Positions 11,201 through 21,919 of a DNA stretch of 64,000 nucleotides are shown in pieces. The position numbers and the translations under genes are program-made. The stretch is from the NCBI GenBank assembly GCA_963989385.1, contig OZ022501.1:82940979-83004978 (forward strand), given 5' to 3'. This stretch comes from Ctena decussata. Lineage: Eukaryota; Mollusca; Bivalvia; Lucinida; Lucinidae. The notes beneath the pieces were generated by a model. That model had not been told where the DNA came from and ran no database searches. It saw only the letters and a program-made list of their open reading frames with translations. Every line of letters starts with the position of its first letter. Positions within the stretch are counted from its first letter, which is position 1.

Positions 11201-14200
11201 AAATCCACATTTTGACTGGTTTAAAATTTTGTCATTTAAGGTGTATGGGTACACACACATCCATGTTTGTCTGCTAGTTTTAAAAAGGGAACAACTTTTG
11301 TGACTGTCTGTTTCCTTTCCTGGTTGACATAGCTCTTTCAAGTTGGGATCTACTCTTAAAAGTAAGAATTTGCTCCACATGGAGCAAATTCTTTCCTTTA
11401 AGGGTTGACCCTCATAGAGAAGAGAGGCAAAAATGAAAATGCCAGAGTTGCTTCCCTGGAATGTGTGGCCTTACACCTTATTAGTCCGAGAGCCCGTTGT
11501 AGGTTTATTCATGTGGTCGAGGCCAAAAGGTTTGAAGGTGTTTTGTTATGTAAAAAAGTGTGCTGAATTCAAAAATCAAAGTCTTAAAAAAATCCATTGA
11601 TGCATAAAGTGGGTATACTCAAAAGATTACACATGGGGTGCTCCAAATCTCGATAGAGCGTCAAAATGGGGGTACCCGTATATTTCGTTATATTTCCCGC
11701 CTTTTGCATGCACTGGAATATTAATTTTGATATCAAGCAATACTTAATAGATGTTAAAACAGATCAAATAACAATTTCTACATTTTCTTTGTCATATTAT
11801 GGGAAGCTCTGCTTTCAAAATGAAACACATTGAAAAAAGCCACAAAAACTGGTGATTTCAATAATCAACTCATGGGTAGATAAAAATATTGATAAAAACA
11901 CCGAAAGTAGCAGTAATTATACCCCTGGCAAAATAAGTATGTCGAGGGGTAAATTGTTTTTGCCTTTCCATCCATTCATCTGTCTGTCCATCCGTCTGTC
12001 TGTCCATTTGTCCGTCAGTCCTTTCGTCTGTTAGTTAACATTTGCGGTAAAGTTTTGCGTTTAGTGTATTTTCTTTGCTCTGTTTTCCTGCAAGTCTTTA
12101 CGGGAACTTGTTCATATGTACTAAGTGTTACCAGAGAATGGATATAGATCAGCTTGCATCACCTGGAAGCTGCTGCTAGACCAAGGTCAAGGTCACAGAC
12201 TTGGGAAATATGTACAACAGTTACATTAAAATTTGTGTTAAGTTTTTTTTGCTCAGTTTTCTTGAAAGATTTTACTGGAACTGGTTCATATGTCTATTGT
12301 TACTACAAGATAGATACTGATCAGTTTGTTTCATCTGCATACTGCTGCTGGCCAAAGGTTAAGGTCACAGATTTAGAAATTTGTACAAAAGTTGCATTAA
12401 AGTTTGCGTTTAGAATGATGATTTTGCTTTTGCACTGTTTTCCTGCTAGTCTTTACTGGAACTGAATGAATGAATATGTGATAAGTGTTACTATAGGATA
12501 GATACTGATCAATTTGTGTCACCTAAAGGCTTCAGCTGACCTAATGTCAAGTTACAGACTTTGAACTTTATATACATATAAAATATATCTGTAAAAGTCA
12601 GACTTTCAAGAGTGTATTCTTTTGCTTATTGCCAAATCTTGGGATGGAACCTTTTGATATGTGACTGGGTCTATTGCTGTGTAAGATTGAATGTCTGCCT
12701 GTCTGTTTCTTAACATTTTACATTAATGTATTATGTAAAGTTTATTTTCTGTAGGCGGTGGCCCTGGTCGGAGGTATACGTGAGCCCATTCTTATTGCAC
12801 TAAGGGGATTTGAAAAACATTGCTAGCCACAAATTATTCGAGTTATTTTTCTTTGGACTTGGCTTCAGTCATTTGGGGAAAATGAGCTCCAAACAAGATA
12901 AAGTCTGACAAATTGGCCATATGGCAACCTCTGTTCTTTTATATTGTTCGTCCATGCCGTATATTGTTTAAAAGTCATTTTAAATACGTTTCAAATACAA
13001 TATTACTGTTTTAATTCTTTTTTTTTTTCAGGTAAAATGGTGGAGACAGTCGTACAGAAAGGAGGATAATCAGCTGAAAATGAGCTAAATTGGACCTTGC
13101 CAACCGAACTCAAAGAACAGCGAAGGGTTTCAAAGTGAGCCTGTGCATATGGTCAGTCTCAGATGGACATTTGGTCTGTTGACATACACTATTGGCCTTC
13201 ACAAAACTTCGGCCAAAGACACAGATCCCTAATTTCTGTGATGGGCCGCACATGCGCATTTTAATATCTACCTGATGGTTTCTGTAAAGATACTTGTTCC
13301 CTTAGCGAAGTCCGTGTACATGGATAAATCGTTCCTCCTACTTCTTTTCAGGTAGAAGATGGAAACAACTGATGAGACAAGAGAACCATGAGTAAAGTGC
13401 GAGTGCATTATGTATGGCGATTCTAAATAGAAAAGAATTGCTCTAGATCTGATGGCCTCACTCAACAGCCTGGACTTGGAATGAACATTGCTTGGGATAA
13501 TTACGATAAAAACATAGAAACATTGTCTGGGATTGGTACTCTTCATGATACTGTCGATATATGTTATCAGAATGTTTGTCATCAGAATGTTTGCAAATCC
13601 AAGTGTCAGATCCCTCAAAAAAAGAAAGACATCATTTGATTCATCACTTAAAACAGAGCCTCCGCCATATTGAAAGAAACCTAAGATCACGTCCTTTGAT
13701 TTCGAATCAAGACCAGCTCAGCCTGAACATATTCTTCAGCTGGAAAGGCGAGACCAAACATGACCTGTATTGTGATCTTTGTTTGATGGTACCCAAAAAG
13801 GGACTGTAAAAGGGACTATCTTCTGCATCCAATTTCGTTTAGAATCGCCAATATAATGCTCTCACGTTTCACTGTTGCGCAGTTCATTTGTCTGATCAGT
13901 TGTTTCCATCTTCTTACTGAAACGAAAATGGAATGAAATTGTAGATGTCCTTAAATATCACCATATGTACGGACTTCCCTGAGCAAACAAGGTTTTTAAC
14001 CATTAGGTGGCTATTTAAATGCGCATGCACAACCTTTTACAGCAATCAGGGATCTGTGTCTTTGGCCGAAGTTTTGTGAAGGCCCATAGAGTGTGTAAAC
14101 AGACATCAAAACTACAGATGAGACTGAGCAGAGGCACACGCTCACTTCAAAACCCCTCCCTATACCTTTATGTTCACTTGGCAAATCCCCATCAAACTCA

Positions 14201-17200
14201 CATTCAACTGATGTTTCTCCTTCTGTACAACTACCTCCTTTTTACTTGAAAAAAGAATGAAAACAGAAAGAAAAATATATTTAAAATGTATTTAAACTGA
14301 CGGGATAAAGAATATGTGGGTGGACAATGTAAAAGTACAGAGGTTGCTATATCGCCAATGTGTCAAACTTTATTTTGCTTCGAACATGTTCTTCCCCCAA
14401 AATAATTTTGACTCAGGCCAAAAGCAGCATCCAAGTGATGCAAACTGATAAGTATCTATCCTGTAGTAACACTAAGCACCAGTTCCAGTAAAACACTTTC
14501 AAGAAAACTGAGCAAAAACATAACGCAAATTTTAACGTAACTGCTTTACAAGTTTCTAAGTCTGTGGCCTTGACCATAGGCCTGTAGAACCTTCCAGGTG
14601 ATGCAAACTGATCAGTATCCATCCTGAAGTAATACTAAGTTCACATGAACAAGTTTCCATGAGTACTCTCAGGAGAAAGAGCAAAGATAAAACTTAACGC
14701 AAAACTTTAACGCAAATGTTAACTAACGGACGGAAGGACTGATAGACAAATGGACAGACAGACGGATGGATAGACAGAAGAATGGATGGAAAGGCAAAAA
14801 CAATTTACCCCTCGACATACTTATTGTGCTGGGGGTATAATAACTGCTACTTTCGGTGTTTTTTATCCCCCGACCGAAAGGTTCGGGGGATATAGCGATG
14901 CGCCTGGCGTCGTCCGTCCGTCCGTCTGTCTGTCCGTCCGTCCGTCCGTCTGTCCGTCCGTCCGTAAACATTTTCTTGTCCGCTCCATATCTTGAATACC
15001 CTTTGGAATATTTTCATGATACTTCTCAGTTATGTAGAACAGGTCATGACGACGTGTTGCATACAATAATGGTAACTCTTGCTATTGTACTTTTTGAATT
15101 ATCTCCCCTTTGGTGATTTTTTTGGCAGATTCGTGTCCGCTCTGTAACTTGAATACCCTTTGGAATATTTTCATGATACTTCACAGAAATGTAGAACAGG
15201 TCATGACGATGTGTCAGGAACAAGAATGACAACTCTTGCTTTCTTGCTTTTTGAGTTATTTCCCCTTGATAGTTTAAGGTGTGATTTTTTGGCAGATTTG
15301 TGTCCGCTCTATAACTTTAATACCCTTTGGAATATTCTCATGATACTTCACAGATATGTAGAACAGGTCATGACAGTGTGTCGCGAACAAGAATGACAAC
15401 TCTTGCTTTCTTACTTTTTGAGTTATTTCCCCTTGATCATTTTAGGTATAATTTCGTGTCCGCTCTATAACTTGAATACCTTTTGGAATATTTTCATGGT
15501 GCTTCACAGATATGTAGAACAGGTCATGACGATGTGTCGCGAACAAGAATGACAACTCTTGCTTTCTTACTTTTTTAGTTATTTCCCCTTGATGGTTTTA
15601 GGTGTAATTTTGTGTCCACTCTATAACTTGAATACCTTTTGGAATATTTTCATGATACTTCACAAATATGTAGAACAGGTCATGATGATGTGTCACAAGC
15701 AAGAGTGTTCTTACTTTTAGAGTTATTTCCCTTTGATGATTTTAGGTTTCAGCTCCATAGCTTGAATACCTTTTGAAATATTTTCATGATACTTCACAGA
15801 TATGCAGAACAGGTCATGACGATTTGTCTCGTACATGATTGATAACTCTTGCATTCATACTTTGTGAGTCATTTCCCTTTGGTAGTTTGAGCTGCTGTTT
15901 GAGTCTCTGCTCCATATCTGTATAACCCTGGCCAGCTCCACAAGTTGAATAACCGTGTACCTTTTAGAATATTGATGATCTTGCTGTGATATCTTATTAT
16001 CAGAGTTCCTAACTCTCTCTCTGACCCCTCCAAATTCCTGTGCCCCCTTCTGTGCCCCCCCCCCCCCCCCAAAAAAAAAGAAAAAATTCCAGATTTGGAT
16101 TCTTTGTCCAAATTCACTTACTAGAGAGCTCAAAATAGCTTGAATACCTTTTGAAATATTTTCATGATACTTCACAGATATGCAGAACAGGTCATGACCA
16201 TTTGTCTCGTACATGAATGATAACTCTTGCATTCATACTTTGTGAGTTATTTCCCTTTGGTAGTTTGAGCTGCTGTTTGAGTCTCTGCTCCATATCTGTA
16301 TAACCCTGGCCAGCTCCACAATTTGAATAACCGTGTACCTTTTAGAATATTGATGATCTTGCTGTGATATCTTATTATCAGAGTTCCTAACTCTCTCTGA
16401 CCCCTCCAAATTCCTGTGCCCCCTTCTGTGCCCCCCCCCCCCCCCCCCCAAAAAAAAAAAAAAAAAAAATTCCAGATTTGGATTCTTTGTCCAAATTCAC
16501 TTACTAGAGAGCTCAAAATTAGGTTTGTAGGGCTTGTACTTTAGAAGTTATTCACACATTTTTTAAAAGTTGAATGTATCGTATGCTATACATTTGTGTA
16601 TATGGTGGCTGTTTGAGATATTACCTCTTTTTAGCAGCCAAGCATACTGTTTTAGTCTGAGTGTTAGATAATCATGCATCTGGTAACAGTTAATGTCAAT
16701 CAGAAGCATAAAAGAACGACAATATATTACTTATATGTGTTTTGAAGTGCACCCTTTTTACCAAGGCCCATGGGGGTCTTCGGTCGGGGGATTTGCCATC
16801 TCCTCTGATGGCTATTTTTTATCAATATTTTATCTACCTATATCTTGAATATTGAAATAACCAGTTTTCGTGGCTTTTTTCAATGTGTTTCATTTTGAAA
16901 GTAGAGCTTCCCATAATATGACAAAGAATATGTAGAAATTGTTATTTGATCTTTTTAAACATCTATTTAGTATTGCTTGATATCAAAATTAATATTCCAG
17001 TGCATGCAGAATGCTGAAAATATTACTAAGTATAAGGGTACCCCCATTTTGACGTTCTTCGAGATTTGGAGCACCCCATGTGTAATCTTTTGCGTATACC
17101 GACTTTGTGCATCAATGGATTTTTTTAAGACTTTGATTTTTGAATTCAGCACACTTTTTTACATAAGAAAACACCTTCAAACCTTTTGGCCTCGACCACA

Positions 17201-18320
17201 TGAATAAACCTACCATGGGCTCTCGGACTATATTCTTGAACAAGAAGTAGACTAATATTTATTATTTATTTAATTTATATTTTCTGGGTTTTGAATTTAT
17301 AGATACTCTGAGAAAATGTGCTTTATCCACAAGTATTTACAGAGTTTTTATTATTTTTCAGTGATGTTGAATTTTCCTCAGACGTGGTCTTGGTGGCTAT
17401 GTATAGGTGAGTACACTGTATTTGAAAATATTGATACATGTACTTGTCCTGTGTATTACACTGTAAAAACAAACTTCAATAACTGAAAGCTCGCTTATAG
17501 GTACAATGTCTTATGAAGGTGAGGCAGTACACTTTCAGAGGAAGCACTCTATCATTTTTGCCTCCCTTCCCAAAAGAATTTGCTATTCTAGTTGTTCAAA
17601 GCATTGTTAGCCTAACAAGTTCATTAAGAGGTCAACTCGTTAAGTGTTTTATGACTTAATTACTAAACACATACTTTTTGTTGAAAAAATGTTGGTATAT
17701 ATGAGATATTAACATTTGAAATTTTCACAAACCGTTAACAGTTTTGAACAATCGGACCTTGATCTTTTTCTTTGAAAATAGACCTCTTTTGGAAGAATTT
17801 TATTCAGAAAATCAACAGAAGATTCCAAAAGTTTTCTCCTTTTGGAAAACTTTGTGGAAGAAAAGTTTAAGCAGAATTATTGTGAATATGGAGCTCCATA
17901 AATATTTATTAAGCTTTAAGACAGGCATATGATGCTCTCCTGTATTGGAGGAAATAAAGAGTCAATCAGAAAAATAATTGTCAAACTAAATACCCTGGAA
18001 AGAATACAGTAACAAACCACAAACCACCTAAAATTCCGAAAGGAGAAGAAGAGAGACAAGAAAATGACAAGCAGAGCAGTATATCTTCAATAAAGACACA
18101 CAGGAATTGATATTACTCTTGACACACGTTGCTACATAGATGTGTCTGATGATGTTATTTTACGTTATTAACAGGTATATCTTGTCTGTTGATGACTGTT
18201 TGTGGAGAAGGGATCTCATTTTTGTGGCGATATCGTGAAAAACGACGACTGATAGAGCCAGAAGCAATGACAGCTGAGCAGGACTTGACTGGAAGCTATC
18301 TTCACAAGACAAAAAGATAG
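8169..18320 (+). CDS. TMEM244: TMEM244-like four-pass membrane protein, 5 exons, 172 aa
   Basis: Exons 8169-8281, 9380-9468, 10583-10708, 17362-17406 and 18175-18320 join with matching phases (2,1,1,1) into 519 nt ending in TAG. Every intron starts GT and ends AG. The product has four hydrophobic segments (about residues 7-36, 72-90, 96-113, 117-140), a motif FDGTIPFDFTTWVD after the first, WDYAITVTILH before the third and VMLNF...WSWWL before the fourth, and a charged tail RYREKRRLIEPEA. This arrangement matches my memory of the TMEM244 family; its biochemical function is not established. Start: the ATG at 8169 directly precedes TM1; no signal peptide is needed. Introns are loaded with repeats, above all intron 3 (10709-17361), which holds a 5.75-kb fold-back. 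Family name from motif recognition only; gene structure is seen directly. Confidence 0.8.
8690..9039 (+). mobile_element. tRNA-derived SINE, family B, in TMEM244-like intron 1
   Basis: Head at 8696-8768: GTGGTAGCTCAGTGGTTAGC (A box) and GAGTTCGAACCCGGG (B box). The body contains the block CCGTCCTTCGGATCGGGACG around 8838-8857, and the tail is (GAAA)n at 9013-9039. No clean target duplication was found. The head has a poor anticodon stem, so it is not a working tRNA gene. Confidence 0.8.
9380..9468 (+). CDS. TMEM244: TMEM244-like exon 2
   Basis: Acceptor TTCATTTCAG| at 9378-9379; completes Arg38 and encodes LEKFDGTIPFDFTTW and following residues up to QQM; donor ATGG|GTATGT at 9469, phase 1. 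Hydrophilic loop between TM1 and TM2. Confidence 0.8.
9490..9760 (+). mobile_element. SINE family A in TMEM244-like intron 2
   Basis: tRNA-like head (GTAGCACAGTCGG, GGTTCGATATCC), the family body and a (CAATAAAG)-like tail. Exact 12-bp duplication ACAGTTGCTGTA at 9478-9489 and 9761-9772, only about 10 bp past the exon 2 donor, so the insertion landed almost on the splice site without destroying it. Confidence 0.9.
9897..10345. repeat. Family A palindromic MITE remnants
   Basis: Two partial copies: 9897-10066 has the core palindrome AGAATTTGCTCC/GGAGCAAATTCT at 9960-9985, and 10225-10345 has the half site CTTCCCTGGATGACGTAGCC. Family A termini are TTAAGGTGTATGGGTACAC (best seen at 11237 and 30413). 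Confidence 0.7.
10425..10550. repeat. Low-copy repeat F
   Basis: Shares GATCCAGAT, TGAATTTTCAATATGATA and AAAGGTTAA blocks with 10965-11145 and, inverted, with 19605-19765. Unclassified interspersed repeat lying just before exon 3. Confidence 0.5.
10583..10708 (+). CDS. TMEM244: TMEM244-like exon 3
   Basis: Acceptor TTTGTATTTGCAG| at 10581-10582; encodes Val68 to Phe109 with TM2 (VSMPVTFTVCGAVYGFYI) and the family motif WDYAITVTILH leading into TM3; donor CTTTG|GTAAGT at 10709, phase 1. Confidence 0.85.
11237..11481. repeat. Family A palindromic MITE, near-complete copy
   Basis: Left end TTAAGGTGTATGGGTACAC, central palindrome AGAATTTGCTCCACATGG/AGCAAATTCT at 11365-11392, right end ...GGCCTTACACCTTA. 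The giant fold-back begins at its last bases. Confidence 0.75.
14868..16814 (+). mobile_element. 1.95-kb repeat-rich insertion inside the fold-back arm
   Basis: A 9-bp direct repeat TTTTTTATC at 14859-14867 and 16815-16823 bounds the insert, and removing it restores the arm sequence seen in the left arm (GGTGTTTTTATCAATATT). The insert starts CCCCGACCGAAAGGTTCGGG, runs into a (CCGT/CTGT)n stretch at 14910-14968, then about six tandem units of roughly 150 bp (TAACTTGAATACC, TTTTCATGATACTTCACAGA, GTAGAACAGGTCATGAC) at 14975-15870, then a duplicated 378-bp segment, and near its end TTCGGTCGGGGGA. No terminal inverted repeat reaches the true ends and no coding region is seen. Class unknown. Confidence 0.75.
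15761..16519 (+). repeat. 378-bp tandem duplication with C/A homopolymers
   Basis: Two copies (boundary about 16138) with nearly identical sequence, each containing GCCCCCTTCTGTGC followed by a long C run and an A run (16057-16079 and 16431-16469). The homopolymers differ in length between copies. Confidence 0.85.
17362..17406 (+). CDS. TMEM244: TMEM244-like exon 4 (45 nt)
   Basis: Acceptor TTATTATTTTTCAG| at 17360-17361; encodes Val110 and MLNFPQTWSWWLCI; donor TATAG|GTGAGT at 17407, phase 1. Very short exon, too small to stand out alone, but its phase and the MLNFPxTxxWW pattern fit the family. Confidence 0.8.
17510..17765. repeat. Family A fragment joined to a family B MITE
   Basis: 17510-17585 is the left half of family A (GTACACTTTCAGAGGAAGCA, TTTTTGCCTCCCTT); from about 17590 to 17760 the sequence is family B (GTTGTTCAAAGCATTGTTAG ... 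CAGTTTTGAACAATCGGACC), as at 23843-24084. B appears to have inserted into A. Confidence 0.7.
18175..18320 (+). CDS. TMEM244: TMEM244-like exon 5 and stop
   Basis: Acceptor TTATTAACAG| at 18173-18174; encodes Gly125, the end of TM4 (ISCLLMTVCGEGISFLW), a basic stretch RYREKRR and a polar C-terminus ending TKR, stop TAG at 18318-18320. A clear polyadenylation signal was not found. Confidence 0.8.
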
Positions 18321-18431
18321 CACAATAGAGTGTTATAGCAAAGCTATGTTAGCGTAACATGATGCAAAGAATTCTCAGTAAAGCTATTTATTATATAAAC
18401 CTTGCACGAGAAACGGTTTATTATAATCTTT

Positions 18432-18500
18432 GCAAACAGTGGTGACTCAGATCAGACTGCACATTCGTGCAGTCTTATTCGAGTCATCACTGTTTGCGAC
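18432..18500. repeat. Family C palindrome
   Basis: Short palindrome GCAAACAGTGGTGACTCAGA ... GAGTCATCACTGTTTGC with a GATCAGACTGC core. Relatives at 38375-38444, 39119-39286, 55651-55719 and 58703-58758. Confidence 0.75.
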
Positions 18501-18650
18501 AGGAACCTTGGTAGCTCAGTGGATTAAGTGCTGGCCTGCTAATTTAGCAGTCTTGGTTTAAATACTGCTGGAGGTAGAAATCTTTTCAATGGTAAACAGG
18601 GTTTGAGTGCCCACAACCGTCCATGTTCACCCTTAACATATAGCAACATT
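18501..18650 (+). mobile_element. SINE family C, 3'-truncated
   Basis: tRNA-like head CTTGGTAGCTCAGTGGATTA with a decayed B box (TTGGTTTAAATACTG), then a body related to 51020-51212 and 61536-61736. The (ATCC)n tail is missing. Confidence 0.65.
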
Positions 18651-18771
18651 TATTCTACCATCCCCTGACATACTCATATGTTGTTGCAAAAGTTTTGACT
18701 GTGTGATTATGGCTTTATGATATGTTATGGTATTTTACTGCATATATGTACATATACTTGTATGTAAAAGT

Positions 18772-19184
18772 GAGCCGCGACATTACAAAACCAACAAAGT
18801 GGCAGGGGCCGTATTCATAAAGCCACTTAAGTCGTTGCTATGCGGTTGCTAAGGCTAAATATCTATAAAGGAGATGCCCTACAACTATGAAATTTGGTCT
18901 GGAGGAACAGTCTTTATAAGACTGTTCCTCCAGAGCAAACTTCATAGTTGTAGGGAATCTCCTTCAAAGAAATTTAGCCTTAGCAACAGCATAGCAACGA
19001 CTTAATTCGTTTTATGAATATGGCCCCAAATGTGCCCAGCAAGACTCAGATCAGCCTTGGCAGTCTTTGCTGTCCATAGGGAGAAAGCTTAGACTTTTAG
19101 CTACCCTTTAAGAGCCATTGAAGACTGATCAGACTTGGCAGTTGTCCATTTGCCTCTTTGTTGGTTTTGTTATGTTGAGGCTAA
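18772..19184. repeat. P1 palindromic MITE split by a nested MITE
   Basis: Left part GAGCCGCGACATTACAAAAC to 18802 and right part 19029-19184 (GATCAGCCTTGG ... TTGGTTTTGTTATG) form one P1 copy. A second palindromic element, 18803-19028, is inserted in it. Its ends are CAGGGGCCGTATTCATAAA and TTTATGAATATGGCCCC and its centre is GAGGAACAGTCTTTATAAGA / TCTTATAAAGACTGTTCCTC. The CAGGG ends suggest a hAT-type MITE; a clean 8-bp duplication was not seen. Confidence 0.8.
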
Positions 19185-20439
19185 AATAAAATGTCTTTGT
19201 TGGGTCAGCAAGAACTGTAACATGTTCAAATTCCTTCTGAAATATGGTGCTGTTAATTTTAGTTTTAATCAGCTTCATGGTTCTGTAGATAAGCTTTAGT
19301 TTAAAACTATATTTTAATGAATCCACATGATCAAACAATGTTGACAGTAGTAAGTACAGTTTGTGAACTTTTTGCTGATCCGGAGAAAAGATAAATGGCA
19401 AAAGCTTTAAATTTTATTACAATACTATGTGTTCTAAAGTAAACTCATCTGGCTTCCTGACAATCAGAAGTACTGTACTCTGTAGTTGTGCAAAGGTTTA
19501 CCTTCATGATCATGATTTTCACAGTTTTTTATGTTTTGTGCAAAACTAGAATGGTTGTGTTTTACACAACTTGTACAAAGAATTGATCATTAGCAAGTCT
19601 TAACCCTTTAAGCACCAAATAAGTGGATGACAAAGTTTGTTTGCTTAACTAAAAAAATGTTTCATTTAAGCTGTATCATATTGAAAATTCAAAGACTAGA
19701 GGGCTAAAAGTGAAGAGGAGGCAGCTAATTATGATCCATCTCATCTGGATCTATGCTATTTGCAAATTGACCTAAATTTTGTTTTTGGTTCTATATTAAA
19801 AGCACAAACATATTCCTCAAGGCATTAACATGGTTAAATCTGAATATGTTGTCCCCATGAGCATAATTATAATAACTATTTTTTGCTGTTTAGTGCCATA
19901 CCTAGAGAATGTTTCGTTGTTTTTTATTAAGGATCATGTATATATCATTATTTATTGTTCATTGGTTGTACTTAAGTGTTATAGAAATCAGATCAAAAGT
20001 CTGATCAGTGTAAGCCAGTATTTTTACATGAAATGTTATCCTTTATATTTACTGAGCTTGAAATGAGCAGAATTAGAGATAATATTTTAAGACGGATTGT
20101 TTTGAAAGGGAAGTCATCCTTCTTGTAACCGATAAAGTTCAGTAGAAAATGCTGTGTTGTTATTTATGAGGGATCATGTACATATAAGATATCATTATTT
20201 ATTGTTCAGTGGTTGTACTGTAGTGTTTTAGAAATCGGATCAAAAGTCTGCTTTAGCCAGTTTTCGTCAATGTTTTAGCCACCAGTTCTCATCAATATAC
20301 ATGTATTTACATGAAATATGTGACCAGCAGACAGCAACTGTTACAGAAGATAATACACTGATACAGTCATCGGAATTGATTTAATGTCTACTGGAGAATT
20401 CAATTGACATCACATCATGTCCATTTACTCAAGGTAAAT
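19185..20439. other. Non-coding stretch with one low-copy repeat
   Basis: AT-rich; 19605-19765 carries repeat F in inverted orientation. A block GGATCATGTATATATCATTATTTATTGTTC around 19930 recurs in altered form around 20170, indicating an old local duplication of roughly 240 bp. No gene. Confidence 0.5.
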
Positions 20440-20686
20440 GGGTTAAATAGGTTAACTTCAGGGGAAAGAACTCTGTCATTTGCATATTCACCCCCTTTCT
20501 CAGTGGGGGTCAACTCTTAGAGGAAAGAATTTGCTCCAAGAGGAGCAAATTCTTTCCTTTAAGAGGAGACCCCTTTATGGAAGGATTTTGTCTTCCAGGG
20601 AAGCAAACAGGAAGTCATGAAATTTGTCTCCCTTGGAATAAATAGCAGAAAAACATGGAGGTGTACTCATACACCTTGACAGTCAA
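20440..20686. repeat. Family A palindromic MITE
   Basis: Central palindrome AGAATTTGCTCCAAGAGG/AGCAAATTCTTTCC at 20527-20560, GGAAGCAAACAGGAAGTCAT and right end GAGGTGTACTCATACACCTT. Confidence 0.75.
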
Positions 20687-20688
20687 AA

Positions 20689-20770
20689 CTGTTTTGTCAT
20701 TTAACCCAGCCAACTAGTTTTTGCAGAATCTGTTTTGTCATTTAACCCAGCCAACTAGTTTTTGCAGAAT
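20689..20770 (+). repeat. Exact 41-bp tandem duplication
   Basis: Two identical 41-bp copies, 20689-20729 and 20730-20770 (unit begins CTGTTTTGTCATTTAACCCA). Being exact, it is recent, or an assembly artefact. Confidence 0.95.
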
Positions 20771-20997
20771 AGAAGTAAATTTTGTATTAATGCACTTACT
20801 TATAATTCCAACTCAATTTTCTACTGCTTATTTAATGTATTTTGATTGGTTAAGAGCGTTCAGTAAATGGCGTTTATACTTCGATAAATCCCCTGAACCA
20901 GAAATCGGGAACTACTTGGACTATTTTCTTCACTGCAATTTCTAAAATACTCGGTATACCTGACATTTTAAGGTAAAAATAACTGAGTTAGAATTAT

Positions 20998-21108
20998 AAG
21001 AAATAAATTTTATTTTTGTGGATTTTATGGATGTGTAAACGGTGGCGAATCACTCACAGTGATTCGCCGGCATTTACACATCGATAAAATCCACAAACAT
21101 AAAATCCA
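20998..21108. repeat. 110-bp palindrome
   Basis: Arms TTTGTGGATTTTATGGATGT and its inverted partner ATCGATAAAATCCACAAA around the centre AATCACTCACAGTGATT. A small MITE or hairpin; not coding. 21109-21683 shows nothing else. Confidence 0.75.
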
Positions 21109-21683
21109 TTCCTATGATATAACCCAACATCTGAATGGATAACGTCAAAAATTTGCGAAAGTATATTCTGTGATATACTGTCGAAAACCCGGTGTCATAA
21201 ACACACATCTCTTCCCATTGGCTGGTGCTATGTTTTACGTTGCGTAAAGTGCCTGCTTTGTGTGCAGAGTAGTATGCTAGGAAAGATGAAACACAAAAAA
21301 TGCTTTAAAATGGGATAACTGTATTTAAAATTGTTGTTGGGAAGGTAAATTGTCAGTTTTATGGTCACACAGTGTGTTTTAGGGCTCTACTAATGTACTG
21401 TTATTAAACAAAATTTGCGGCTTTGAAACCGACATTATACCTCCCCAAACGATAATTTTGAGTACACTTATTCCCGAAGTGCAAAAATTTGCCCAGAGAC
21501 AATGGGTTACAATACATCAAAGTTGAATGATTTGATATCTGTTGTTAACTTTTATGACAGCATGTAGGTTTGTGGTAATAAAAGTTTAAGGTAAAACATC
21601 AGTGTTTCTCTGATCCATGAGGTGGTGAAATAAGAGAACCAGATACAGTGGATTTGTGATTGAAAAAATCCAGAAAATCTAAT

Positions 21684-21919
21684 GAGCCACGACGTGATAA
21701 AACCAACAATGTGGTTGTGCGCCCAGTGCAGACTCAGATCAGCCTTGGCATCCACCTACTTTGAATAGCCTCTTTCCCAAAGGCTCAAAGGGTACCTAAG
21801 GGTCTAAGCTACCTTCATGCAGACAGAGAAGACTCTGATCAGACTGGGCAGATGCCCAGGCTGATCTGAGTCTGCGCTGGGCGCACCACCACATTGTTGG
21901 TTTTGTGGTGTCGCGGCTC
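21684..21919. repeat. P1 palindromic MITE, complete copy
   Basis: Starts GAGCCACGACGTGATAAAAC and ends in the inverted partner GGTTTTGTGGTGTCGCGGCTC. Interior pairs GACTCAGATCAGCC with GGCTGATCTGAGTC. P1 is about 235 bp, almost wholly self-complementary, and present nine times in the window. Confidence 0.85.

Larger units (their letters stand above)
11482..17230. mobile_element. 5.75-kb fold-back element with mirrored arms
   Basis: The left end TAGTCCGAGAGCCCGTTGTA and the right end (reverse complement TAGTCCGAGAGCCCATGGTA) are inverted, with TAT directly outside both (11479-11481, 17231-17233). Inverted similarity continues inward: 11482-11895 pairs with 16815-17230, 11885-12365 with 14400-14867, 12870-12990 with 14270-14400, and 12990-13440 with 13830-14270. 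Only about 390 bp (13441-13830) form the loop. The left arm has about 500 bp extra at 12366-12870, largely another copy of a roughly 140-bp tandem unit (CAGTTTTCTTGAAAG, GATACTGATCAGTTTG, AAGGTCACAGA) that also occurs in both arms. The right arm is cut by the 14868-16814 insertion. By eye the arms are about 80 percent alike. No transposase was recognised. It fills most of TMEM244-like intron 3. Confidence 0.85.

Noticed and set aside
13268..13690. 140-codon minus-strand frame in the fold-back
   Set aside because: Spans the loop and one arm, shows no family motif, and the mirrored arm does not preserve it.
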